A stretch of DNA of 31,995 nucleotides from Deltaproteobacteria bacterium (GTDB lineage: Bacteria > Bdellovibrionota > UBA1018). The stretch is from the NCBI GenBank assembly GCA_013286765.1, contig JABDFB010000015.1:1-31995 (forward strand), in the 5' to 3' direction. Every line of letters starts with the position of its first letter. Within the stretch, counting starts at the first letter, position 1. Of the stretch, positions 1 through 7,442 are shown one piece after another. The notes under the pieces were generated by a model, which saw only the letters and a list, made by a program, of their open reading frames with translations, was not told the origin of the DNA and searched no databases. Made by a program: the position numbers and the translations under genes.

Positions 1-424
1 TTGAGTACGACTGCGATTGTGAATTGTTCGGAGGTACTGGCAGCGATCGCGTTAGCCAAGGAAAAATATAATCGTTTATTGGATAGTAGTATGGAACCGG
101 TTGTACCGGAAGACCTCCTAACGACAGCTGCGGCGAGCCGTCTGCGACTGTTCGTAAGGGGGATAACAGCGATTGTTGATAATTAGGGACATTCACCGTA
201 TAAATGGGTGTTTCTTGCTCCGAGCCGGTCGAAAATTCCTTCTGTGATTTCTGTTGTATTTTACCAGCTTTCTGGCAGGTTTTCTGCGTCGACGTTTGTG
301 GTCTTGTCTGCGATTCAGGTTTTTCCTCTGTCGTCGCTGCGACGCCACCGCCGACCAAGATTGCACAGGTTTGAACGATAAGTAAGAATTGAACTAAACG
401 GTAAAAAGGACTATTTTTAAGCAT
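1..424 (-). CDS. Secreted Pro/Gln-rich protein of unknown function (3' end beyond window)
   Basis: An uninterrupted minus-strand frame runs from an ATG at 424 to the window edge (about 141 codons, C-terminus missing). The first ~30 residues look like a Sec signal peptide: MLKNSPFYR, then a hydrophobic stretch (LVQFLLIV...CAILVGGGVAA), then a polar Thr/Glu/Gln-rich linker. The visible mature part is rich in Pro, Gln, Ser and Tyr (e.g. PVQPVPYYYP), with no catalytic motif or domain that I recognise. The start is supported by a purine-rich AAAGGA about 8 bases upstream of the ATG, and TATTAT at 461-456 could be a -10 box, though I see no convincing -35. The opposite-strand frame at 1-186 is a shadow of it. 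Export is inferred from the signal peptide; function is unknown. Confidence 0.6.
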   Translation of the reverse strand, partial: MLKNSPFYRLVQFLLIVQTCAILVGGGVAATTEEKPESQTRPQTSTQKTCQKAGKIQQKSQKEFSTGSEQETPIYTVNVPNYQQSLLSPLRTVADGSPQLSLGGLPVQPVPYYYPINDYIFPWLTRSLPVPPNNSQSQSYS

Positions 425-687
425 GAGATTAATCCTTTCTTTGGAGTTTTTCTCTATAATAGCACCTTTGTTAATATTGGTTACGGAAAAATAAGCGAGC
501 GGCAAACTAGCTGAAGAAAGTTTACAATAAGTCTCCAAGTATTTCCGAATACAAAAGGACCTAAGAATAGACGTCCTCAAGCAAAAGGCAGCAGAGTTTA
601 AGCGTTGGGTAGAAGTAAGAAGAAAGTTCCTTGGGTCGTCGCGGCCAGCATGCCGGGCTTATACGTTAACTCCGTGGCCCGATCCAT
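425..687. other. Intergenic region with a possible coding remnant
   Basis: No intact gene is visible between the secreted protein and the Sel1-like gene. The left ~60 bases carry the RBS and probable promoter of the minus-strand gene starting at 424. A stop-free plus-strand frame from 531 to 695 reads like a protein (contains DVLKQKAAEFKRWVEVRRKF) but has no ATG and overlaps the 3' end of the next gene. It may be the decayed C-terminus of a mobile or lost gene. I could not assign it to a family. The GC-rich stretch at 637-680 can form short hairpins but has no T-run, so I do not call a terminator. Confidence 0.3.
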
Positions 688-3474
688 TCAGTTGAGAGGG
701 TCTCCAATGTCTTTTCTCAATTGCTCCATCCAGCGTCGCGCCACAATTGAGGGCGTTAGTCTAGCTGCCACTGAATAAAATTTACGTACGGATCTTTCTA
801 AATGAGGAAATTTATCCCTCATGTTTTGATATTCTGTGGCAAGGACCACTTGTACATTGGGTTCTCCTAGCCTGGAAGCCTTTTCTAGAACGCTTATGGC
901 TCTATTGTGTAAGATATTAGCACCTTCTAATAACAGTTCTTGCTTTTGCAAAAGGGCTTTTTGTTTCGCAGGATCCTTGTCTGTCCTAGCTGTTTTTCGA
1001 GCGAATATTTCAACCCTTCGAGCTTCTGCTTTAGCTCGGGAGGAGTCGTCCAGATAGTTCAATCCAACTTTTCTAAACATTTCTCCGAGACTATCCTCTG
1101 GATCTATGCGTTGGGCTGAAAACTCGTTAGGCTCCGTAAGTTCGGCGACAAATCTATCCATGTCAATTTGAGTTTCCTTTTGCAAGCTAGAATGTAGATT
1201 ACTCTCACTAGAAATATGTTCTTGGACCGCTTTCCCAGATAGTTGATTATATTTCGGACCCAAGAATTTTTTAGCATTTATAATGGCTCCCGCAATTCGT
1301 GCAGGGCTTGCTCCAACATCCTCGTATAATTCCGACATCCATAAAATGGCTTTCCCGACATATTCATTCATAAGCGTGTTCCCAGGAATGTACGGATACT
1401 TTGCTGCCTGCGAGTACAGTTGCCGAATAGATGATTCAAGACGGTGAAGGCTACGTCGATCGTCAAGATTTTCAGATCCGGAAATTCTGTTTCGTTGTAG
1501 TTCATAGTGTTGGGCCAGGAGCACTTGGGCCATGGGATTCCCTCTCTGGGCTTCTGATATCAGGCGGGCTAGATTATTCGCTTTTCTTGCGTTTGGTTTA
1601 ATTTCGGGTTTAGTTTCTGGCTTGGTCTCTACACCTTCAACGATAGTTTGAATAACATCAGAAACCAATTTACTAACAACAGACTCTCTTGCCGTCTCGC
1701 ATTCTGTTTGCGTTCTTTCGGCGTCTTTCAATGCTTCTCTCACCCGAGCGATACATGTGACTAAATAGTCTATACCGACTACTAAGGCTTCCCCAATATC
1801 CAAAACACCTCTCCCTTGGCCTGGCGAACGACCTAACGTAGCTGTAGCATTCGCATAAGACCCCATAGCTTTGAGAAAGTCACCCTTATTTTCATAAATT
1901 TCTCCTAAATAATAGTAGGCTTTCCATGATCCATTCATTCCCGCTTGTGTAAAAGCTTTTATTGCTTCCGGGATGTTCGGATTCGAAGACCGCAAATAAC
2001 GAAGCCCCTCTTGTAAAGGTTTGTCCCAAAAGTTGAGTTTGGATGGCTTGAGGAGTGTTGGACTCAGTTCCTGGCTATTTGCTGAGTCAGAGAGTGAATC
2101 CAGCCTACGATTAGAATCTGTCATAAAGGTTTGAGAGACTTCCGAGGATGTCGAAGAAGTCAACGCATGTGAGCTTGGGCTTAGGGGCGTCGGTGGTATG
2201 GGTGAGGTTGCTGAATCTTTCAGAGAATCTAAGTCGGAAGATAGTTCCGGTGTCTGTGATGAAGACGTATCAGACAATCTAGGTCTAGAGTGAGAAAGCC
2301 GCGAGCTAGACTTTCCTTTTTTCTTTTTCTTGCGTTGTGGCGTAGAGGAAAGTTCGTCTATTTCTTCATCGCTGGGAAACTGAACAGATGGGCGAGACGG
2401 GGCTTTGTCCTCGTCCAATCTTATTTCTTGGTCTATTCCAGACATGGTAGATAGCGCTTTTTCCAGTACTTTCGGAAGTCCTTGAGGAAACATTTGCGGA
2501 TTCAGATTTGTGAGTTTTACTGTCTCTCCTATTTTCTGAGCAAGTCTATTCTTTCTGTCAGGTCCGAGGCCATTCCAAATCGTTTCCCAGGTAGGCAAAG
2601 CGGAGCGAATCCCTAAGACTTTTCCAAGTTGAATCATGAATTTGAGTTCTTGTGAGATCGGCAGGAATTTGTTCTCGCGATTTGCAGAGAATACAATAAT
2701 TGAATCGGTGATTTTTTCCACTGCAGCTAATCTGTCTCCAACGCCTAAGCATTTCTTAAATTCAAATGACCCATCCAAGATTTCTTCGTAATATCGCAAC
2801 GCTTTCTCATCTAGACTCACAGAATCAAGCAGAGGCGCTAATTTTTGATCCCATAATACTATTTGATCTCTTAGAGCGGTGCTTAGCTTAAGTCTAGACT
2901 CTATCCAACGTCTCCTGTTTTGATCGTTTATGCTTTGCGAGTCTACAGATGAAGTGCTTAACAGATCTGTTTTTAGTTCAGTCGTTTGGAGGGCGTAGAT
3001 TTCGTATTCCTCATAACTACTCTCTTCATTTAAAAATAATTTAAGTTTTTCCGTTTCTGCGAGCTTTTTTGACCATTGTTGCCAAAATTCAATTCGAGAA
3101 TCGATGTGCTGCGTGAACGCTTCAACGTTCCCTGGATACACTGTCAATTCTGAATATTGGATCAGTAGGTCCAGTAAGTCGCTGCTGTTTTTTGCTGAAC
3201 TTACTGCTTTAGATGTCCTTCTTATTTTTGCTAGAATCTTTTCAAAGAAATTCTCATTTAGAACACCTAGTACTGAGTCAAAAGTATCTCCTAATTCTTT
3301 TGTTGATTCTTTTGTTGATTCTTTTGTACTCTTGTTAGTAGTTTTAATGATTTTTTTAGCTGTTTTTTTACCTATTATTAATTTAAGTCTATTATCCATT
3401 GCAAATGATGCAAGGCCATTAAATAAAAAAGAGATCACGATAACAAAGTGTACTAAATACCGTAGATTTAACAT
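688..3474 (-). CDS. Large secreted Sel1/TPR-like repeat protein
   Basis: This is a 928-residue protein when started at the ATG at 3474. That start gives a clean signal peptide (MLNLRYLVHFVIVISFLFNG, cleavage plausible after ASFA). The upstream TTG at 3561 would add 29 residues in front of it and is less likely. Domains: a Thr/Lys/Glu-rich segment with three STKE repeats near residues 50-60; a long helical region; a low-complexity Ser/Pro linker with a Lys cluster (RKKKKKGKSSS, about residue 380); then Sel1/TPR-like helical repeats at about 505-545, 638-660 and 865-928, with typical phrases such as AYYYLGEIYENKGDFLKAM and GNPMAQVLLAQHYE. Sel1/TPR repeats normally mediate protein-protein contacts. 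No enzyme motif is visible. There is no good Shine-Dalgarno; TTGCTG-N18-TATATT ends 14 bases before the ATG and could be the promoter, giving a very short leader. The gene stands alone. Partner and role are unknown. Confidence 0.7.
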   Translation of the reverse strand: MLNLRYLVHFVIVISFLFNGLASFAMDNRLKLIIGKKTAKKIIKTTNKSTKESTKESTKELGDTFDSVLGVLNENFFEKILAKIRRTSKAVSSAKNSSDLLDLLIQYSELTVYPGNVEAFTQHIDSRIEFWQQWSKKLAETEKLKLFLNEESSYEEYEIYALQTTELKTDLLSTSSVDSQSINDQNRRRWIESRLKLSTALRDQIVLWDQKLAPLLDSVSLDEKALRYYEEILDGSFEFKKCLGVGDRLAAVEKITDSIIVFSANRENKFLPISQELKFMIQLGKVLGIRSALPTWETIWNGLGPDRKNRLAQKIGETVKLTNLNPQMFPQGLPKVLEKALSTMSGIDQEIRLDEDKAPSRPSVQFPSDEEIDELSSTPQRKKKKKGKSSSRLSHSRPRLSDTSSSQTPELSSDLDSLKDSATSPIPPTPLSPSSHALTSSTSSEVSQTFMTDSNRRLDSLSDSANSQELSPTLLKPSKLNFWDKPLQEGLRYLRSSNPNIPEAIKAFTQAGMNGSWKAYYYLGEIYENKGDFLKAMGSYANATATLGRSPGQGRGVLDIGEALVVGIDYLVTCIARVREALKDAERTQTECETARESVVSKLVSDVIQTIVEGVETKPETKPEIKPNARKANNLARLISEAQRGNPMAQVLLAQHYELQRNRISGSENLDDRRSLHRLESSIRQLYSQAAKYPYIPGNTLMNEYVGKAILWMSELYEDVGASPARIAGAIINAKKFLGPKYNQLSGKAVQEHISSESNLHSSLQKETQIDMDRFVAELTEPNEFSAQRIDPEDSLGEMFRKVGLNYLDDSSRAKAEARRVEIFARKTARTDKDPAKQKALLQKQELLLEGANILHNRAISVLEKASRLGEPNVQVVLATEYQNMRDKFPHLERSVRKFYSVAARLTPSIVARRWMEQLRKDIGDPLN
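3295..3325. repeat. 12-bp in-frame tandem repeat
   Basis: The unit TTCTTTTGTTGA is repeated about 2.6 times. It encodes STKE x3 on the minus strand just after the signal peptide region of the Sel1-like protein. Being a multiple of three, it can expand or contract without a frameshift. Confidence 0.85.
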
Positions 3475-3994
3475 GTAGCAAAATGAGTAATATAAAATAG
3501 CGGGTAAATCAACAGCAATTATTCTACAAAATATAATTAATGTCACACTAACGGTAAGCAAGGATCTGTCTTCATCGGAGTTTTATTGGCACATTGAGAG
3601 TATTTTGAACTGCGCCCCTCAATTTGGACAGTTGATTAGTAGTTCTTAAAAGGCTTTGAGTGCGCCCCCGAAACTGGCGCAAATATCACGTCGCAGTGGA
3701 CCCACAAACTCACGAAGTAGTCGCTCAAGAAATAACCTATTTCCAATACCCACGATTGCAATTGGGTAGAGACTCTTATGCGCAAGGTTTCGCACGGAAA
3801 TCGCTCTTGGCAGGGAGCTCATATATTAGAAGTGATACTTTCAGTTGTTCGGACCTGTTTGAAGAATAAAATCAGTTCATAGATCTGGCGGCAAAATACC
3901 TTACCAGCCCATTAAACAGTCACTGAGCAATTACTGTGCAACAACGCCTCTCTTTTATATAACTGTTTGATATTGTTGTACAAATTTTTAAACT
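3475..3994. other. Gene-poor spacer with IS debris
   Basis: This stretch separates the Sel1-like gene from the DUF4143 ATPase. It contains the putative promoter of the minus-strand gene (about 3485-3515), an IS-end-like sequence at 3606-3630 (TGAACTGCGCCCCTCAATTT followed by GGACA, resembling IS3-type termini) and the transposase fragment described separately. I see no other coding signal between 3740 and 3994. It is AT-rich with stops in all frames apart from the fragment. Confidence 0.5.
3660..3869 (+). pseudogene. IS5-type transposase remnant
   Basis: The first ~26 codons (RPRNWRKYHVAVDPQTHEVV, then AQEIT) closely resemble the stretch around the first catalytic Asp of IS5-family DDE transposases, which usually reads 'R.WRKLHLAVD..T.EIVA.EL'. 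The D of HVAVD would be that catalytic residue. Homology ends abruptly after about codon 26; the rest of the frame (to the stop at 3869) matches nothing I recognise, and the remaining ~200-300 residues of a transposase are absent. The family call comes from motif memory, not a search. The fragment marks an old insertion in this accessory stretch. Confidence 0.55.
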
Positions 3995-4025
3995 GTATTT
4001 TCCGCATCTTAGATGCGGAAAATAC
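3995..4025. promoter_or_regulatory. Perfect 31-bp palindrome, operator-like site 1
   Basis: There are two 15-bp arms, GTATTTTCCGCATCT and its exact reverse complement, separated by a single T. It ends 38 bases before the ATPase start codon and abuts the putative -35 box. It lacks a T-run and precedes rather than follows a gene, so an operator is more likely than a terminator. The likely ligand is the downstream ATPase itself, which carries a winged-helix-like segment (inference). Confidence 0.7.
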
Positions 4026-4054
4026 GTGAAAATCCGCAGCTTAAATGCTATATT
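4026..4054 (+). promoter_or_regulatory. Putative promoter of the DUF4143 ATPase gene
   Basis: GTGAAA-N17-TATATT (-35 at 4026-4031, -10 at 4049-4054) lies 9 bases before the ATG at 4064. Transcription would begin only a few bases before the start codon, consistent with the lack of any Shine-Dalgarno. Boxes are read by eye. Confidence 0.4.
4033..4048. promoter_or_regulatory. Second, degenerate operator copy overlapping the promoter
   Basis: TCCGCAGCTTAAATGC matches the core of the upstream palindrome (4001-4016, TCCGCATCTTAGATGC) at 14 of 16 positions, exactly 32 bp further on (about three helical turns). It lies between the putative -35 and -10 boxes, where a bound protein would block polymerase. 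Confidence 0.6.
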
Positions 4055-4063
4055 TAATATTGC

Positions 4064-5215
4064 ATGCCGACCGAGAACTACATTCACCGCATTATCAATA
4101 TTGATGAAACTTTGAAGAAAAAGAGCGTGTTGCTCTTAGGTCCAAGACGAACTGGAAAAAGTAGCCTAATCAAGAACGAGATCCAGCCCAAACGAGTTTA
4201 CAATCTATTAGATTCTGTGACGTTTCGACAACTAGCCCTCCGGCCTTCACTTATCCGAGAGCAGCTCGAACCTGGCGAAAATCTGATTGTAATCGATGAA
4301 ATTCAGAAACTACCAAATCTAATGGACGAGGTTCATCTGATGATTGAAGATTACGGTTCGAAGTTTCTTCTAACAGGAAGTAGCGCCAGAAAACTTCGTC
4401 GCACTCATACTTCTCTGATGGCAGGGCGAGCAAAACGACAGGTTTTACATCCATTTTGTGCACGTGAATTAGGCGATCGATTTGATCTTCAGAAAATCAC
4501 CCAGTTTGGCTGCCTTCCACCCGTATATTTATCTGATGATCCCTGGTCGGAATTAGAAAGTTACGTTGGAGACTACTTAAGAGAAGAAATAATGGCAGAG
4601 GCGCTCTCACGAAATATTGAAAGTTTCTCGAGATTTCTTCAAACTGCTGCATATTCCAATGGAGAACTCCTTAATTTTGAAGCAATTGCATCTGATGCTC
4701 AAGTTCCCGCCAGGACGATTAGGGAATATTACTCAGTATTGGAAGATACGCTGATAGGCTCGATGGTCGACCCTATCACGATAAAAAAGTCTCGAAAGTC
4801 CGTTTCAAAAAGCAAATTTTACTTCTTTGATCTCGGTGTCTTGAATTCTCTTCTTAGTCGAAAAACCGTTTCTCCGAAAACGCCCGAATACGGAAACTTA
4901 TTTGAAACTTGGGTGTATCTAGAATTGAAAGCTTATCTCGACTATCGAAAAAATGGAGAGAAAATCCATTTTTGGCGAACTCATTCCGGAGAAGAAGTAG
5001 ACTTTATCGTAGATGATGATATTGCCATCGAAGTCAAGGCGACCTCACTCGTCAATGAACGACATCTTTCTGGACTGCTGGCACTCAACTCAGAAACTCG
5101 GCTGAGCAAAAAGATAGTCGTATCACAGGACACAAATGTGAGACGTATTTCAGAGGTTGAGATATTACCTTACACTTTTTTTATAGATAGACTCTGGAAC
5201 GGTGAAATTATTTAG
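4064..5215 (+). CDS. AAA-type ATPase with C-terminal DUF4143 (nuclease-fold) domain
   Basis: This 383-residue protein has the standard two-part architecture of the AAA_14/DUF4143 family. Walker A is GPRRTGKSS (26-34), Walker B IVIDE (75-79) and sensor-1-like LLTGSS (102-107). A winged-helix-like segment lies around 202-235 (LLNFEAIASDAQVPARTIRE). The C-terminal region has a PD-(D/E)XK-like arrangement: E281 (LFETW), D313 (EEVDF) and E323-K325 (EVKAT). Length is normal for the family and all key residues are present. The cellular role of the family is poorly defined, and members are often found as scattered, mobile-looking singletons. Here the gene stands alone beside IS debris and follows two operator-like palindromes, so autoregulation through its winged-helix segment is plausible. 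There is no Shine-Dalgarno before the ATG, which fits a leaderless message. Family assignment is firm; function is inference. Confidence 0.85.
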   Translation: MPTENYIHRIINIDETLKKKSVLLLGPRRTGKSSLIKNEIQPKRVYNLLDSVTFRQLALRPSLIREQLEPGENLIVIDEIQKLPNLMDEVHLMIEDYGSKFLLTGSSARKLRRTHTSLMAGRAKRQVLHPFCARELGDRFDLQKITQFGCLPPVYLSDDPWSELESYVGDYLREEIMAEALSRNIESFSRFLQTAAYSNGELLNFEAIASDAQVPARTIREYYSVLEDTLIGSMVDPITIKKSRKSVSKSKFYFFDLGVLNSLLSRKTVSPKTPEYGNLFETWVYLELKAYLDYRKNGEKIHFWRTHSGEEVDFIVDDDIAIEVKATSLVNERHLSGLLALNSETRLSKKIVVSQDTNVRRISEVEILPYTFFIDRLWNGEII

Positions 5216-5225
5216 TGTGGAGAAA

Positions 5226-7442
5226 TTAATACCTGTGCTGCCACTCCAGGTAGGCCGAAGCCACGTTGCTGCCATCTGTGTTGCGGGTCACGTCAGTCGT
5301 AATCGTCCAGTAGCCGCCGAGGCGTTTGCGAATTCCGACGGTTGTAAGATCATTGCTCCTGCCCAAGTTGAGTGAAATACCCTCGCCTAATTTTACTTTT
5401 GCACTCACTACACCTGTATTGGAATCGTACCCCACACTTTGAATGGGCGTAGATGCCAACGCATAAAGAGAAACAAGAGTGAGTGCGCCGTCTGCGACCG
5501 CAGCTCGAGTATTCTGAACTGACGAACCCTGCTCAGGATCAAGTTGTTCAGGTTTGCCGAATAGAAGAACTGAAATAATCTGCGTATCCGTAAGGGGTGG
5601 ATCGCTGCTAAATTTGACTTCCGGTTTGTCGATAGTGTTTCCAAGTCGGATATGAATCGTATAGTCAGCGAATGCAACTCGAACGCTTCCGTCGATTCGA
5701 CTTTCGCCAAGAGGATCTTTAAGATCTAAAGTCAGTTTTTCCATTTTCGCTTCACGCCTGAAGAACGAAACCGGAAACTGGCCGATGCGAACTTTTCCGG
5801 CGAGTGCGGGTTCCTCTTGAAGCAATAGGTCTAAGGAAGCAGGTATGTCTTTTTCAGAAAAACTACTGATGATCCGAACAGGTGTCGCAGCTGTTTTGAT
5901 CGCTACTTGGTACTTAAAACCACTCTCGTCAGAATCAGAATCGGCCTCAGAAATCTCCTTTTCCAGATCTACCTTTACAAAACGTGCATCGGGAAGCAGT
6001 TGAGGCGGTGCAGCCCAATTCAGACGAGGGAGCGCAAGCCGAACATTTGAAAGAACTACATTGGCTTTCATTTCCGGAATGAATTTATCGTCTTTCCGCA
6101 AAAAGCCAAAACTGCCATTTCCTTCCAAATCAAAAGCCTGAACTTCTGAACGGAGATGTGTGACCATTGTAAAAGGCAATCGACCTTCCTTTAAACTCAG
6201 ATCTCCACTCGCCTTCAGCTCACCCTTTCCCTGCAGAGTATAAAATGGCGCTGGCACCATCCAGGCTGTCTTTTTCAGGAGCTGCACGAGTCGCTCAAAG
6301 CTCGAAATTTGTAGCTGTAAATCTGCTTTGGAATCGACTTTCCAAGTGTCTAATGGCTCCTTCGGAATCATGGCTACTTGCGCTTTCACACTACCTTGGC
6401 CTCGAAAAAATGGCGTCAGCAACGGCACGATCTCTGCCACAATTTCGCCACTGACGCGAGAATCAAGATCCGGAGGAAAATGAGGATTTGAGAGTTCAGA
6501 CTTAACCAGGATTCCGACATCAGTAGGAATTTTAAGCAACTCTCGTGATTTAGGTGGTACCGGAATACTGACACGAATCGGGCAATGCATTCGAAACTGA
6601 CTATGCTGGGAGACTTTTTCTGAAATCGCTTGACCTGACAAATCCAGATCACAGTTTTTCACTACAATCAATTTAACACCATCCGCCAGATCCGTTGCTC
6701 GCCCAGAAATTCGATTAAAGACTCGATCCGGCATGGCAAAACCCTGAAGATTTGCAAATATTTTTCCGCGCTGCAATTCATAATCTGCATTGAGGCCGTA
6801 GCTGAGCTTTAAATCGCCAGTAGTCGATTTGTAATTAACGTTTACCTTACCTTTAGCGGACAATTTCGATCGATCAGGAAGATCTGTGTTTGCTTGTACC
6901 AATAAATCAATTCCACGGTGGTAAGATCTATTCTCATCGTTCTCGTCATCCCCCGTTTCTTTTATTCCCTCCACCTTTGCTGCGGCCAAATCTAGAAGAC
7001 CTTGACTGGAAATATCTGCACTTCCAGAAATAATTTGATCTCCTTCGTTCACCGACCAATGCAAGCTCTGAAGTTCCACCGGTCCTAGCGCAATAAGCTT
7101 CAATTTTAAATGAGAAAAATCGATCTCCACTCCAGCGTTTAACTTCTTAGTGCAGCCTCGAATAGTGGACTGTTTATAACTAAAACAAAAATTACTTGAT
7201 GTTACAAAGAATCGCTGCCTCAGAAATCCGGTCGAGGCAGCTTCAACTCCCAAAGACGTCCAGTGAACAGCTATTTCTGTTTTCTCTGCGAGTACAGCTG
7301 CTGCAAACCTGAATACCGGCTCATTGAGCACTATCTTAGGCCAAACAGCAATGCAAACTACGGCAATCAGACTAAAACTGACTAGACAAAGAAAACTGAA
7401 TACGAGCACTTTCACTATTCTGACAAAATTTTTTAATTTCAA
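5226..7442 (-). CDS. tamB: TamB-like inner-membrane/periplasmic translocation and assembly protein
   Basis: The protein has 738 residues, with an N-terminal membrane anchor (about 11-33, VLVFSFLCLVSFSLIAVVCI) followed by a long region rich in beta-strand-like repeats. It ends in the conserved TamB/DUF490 C-terminal signature (PLTDTQIISVLLFGKPEQ near 636-655; then VGIRKRLGGYWTITTDVTR near the end). TamB spans the periplasm and works with the outer-membrane Omp85 protein TamA in outer-membrane protein or phospholipid homeostasis. This copy is much shorter than the ~1250-residue enterobacterial TamB. The start is TTG: its first bases overlap the tamA stop in a TTGA arrangement, and a GAGAGGAA RBS lies inside the tamA 3' end, indicating translational coupling. 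Its 3' end converges with the DUF4143 gene 10 bp away, with no terminator visible. Confidence 0.85.
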   Translation of the reverse strand: MKLKNFVRIVKVLVFSFLCLVSFSLIAVVCIAVWPKIVLNEPVFRFAAAVLAEKTEIAVHWTSLGVEAASTGFLRQRFFVTSSNFCFSYKQSTIRGCTKKLNAGVEIDFSHLKLKLIALGPVELQSLHWSVNEGDQIISGSADISSQGLLDLAAAKVEGIKETGDDENDENRSYHRGIDLLVQANTDLPDRSKLSAKGKVNVNYKSTTGDLKLSYGLNADYELQRGKIFANLQGFAMPDRVFNRISGRATDLADGVKLIVVKNCDLDLSGQAISEKVSQHSQFRMHCPIRVSIPVPPKSRELLKIPTDVGILVKSELSNPHFPPDLDSRVSGEIVAEIVPLLTPFFRGQGSVKAQVAMIPKEPLDTWKVDSKADLQLQISSFERLVQLLKKTAWMVPAPFYTLQGKGELKASGDLSLKEGRLPFTMVTHLRSEVQAFDLEGNGSFGFLRKDDKFIPEMKANVVLSNVRLALPRLNWAAPPQLLPDARFVKVDLEKEISEADSDSDESGFKYQVAIKTAATPVRIISSFSEKDIPASLDLLLQEEPALAGKVRIGQFPVSFFRREAKMEKLTLDLKDPLGESRIDGSVRVAFADYTIHIRLGNTIDKPEVKFSSDPPLTDTQIISVLLFGKPEQLDPEQGSSVQNTRAAVADGALTLVSLYALASTPIQSVGYDSNTGVVSAKVKLGEGISLNLGRSNDLTTVGIRKRLGGYWTITTDVTRNTDGSNVASAYLEWQHRY

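Noticed and set aside
1..186. Plus-strand 61-codon frame starting at the first base
   Set aside because: It lies fully opposite a longer minus-strand frame with a signal peptide and RBS, and its TTG 'start' is the window edge.
3573..3584. TTCATCGGAGTT shared with the long inverted repeat at 19628-19739
   Set aside because: Only 12 bases match and no palindrome is present; chance is the simplest explanation.
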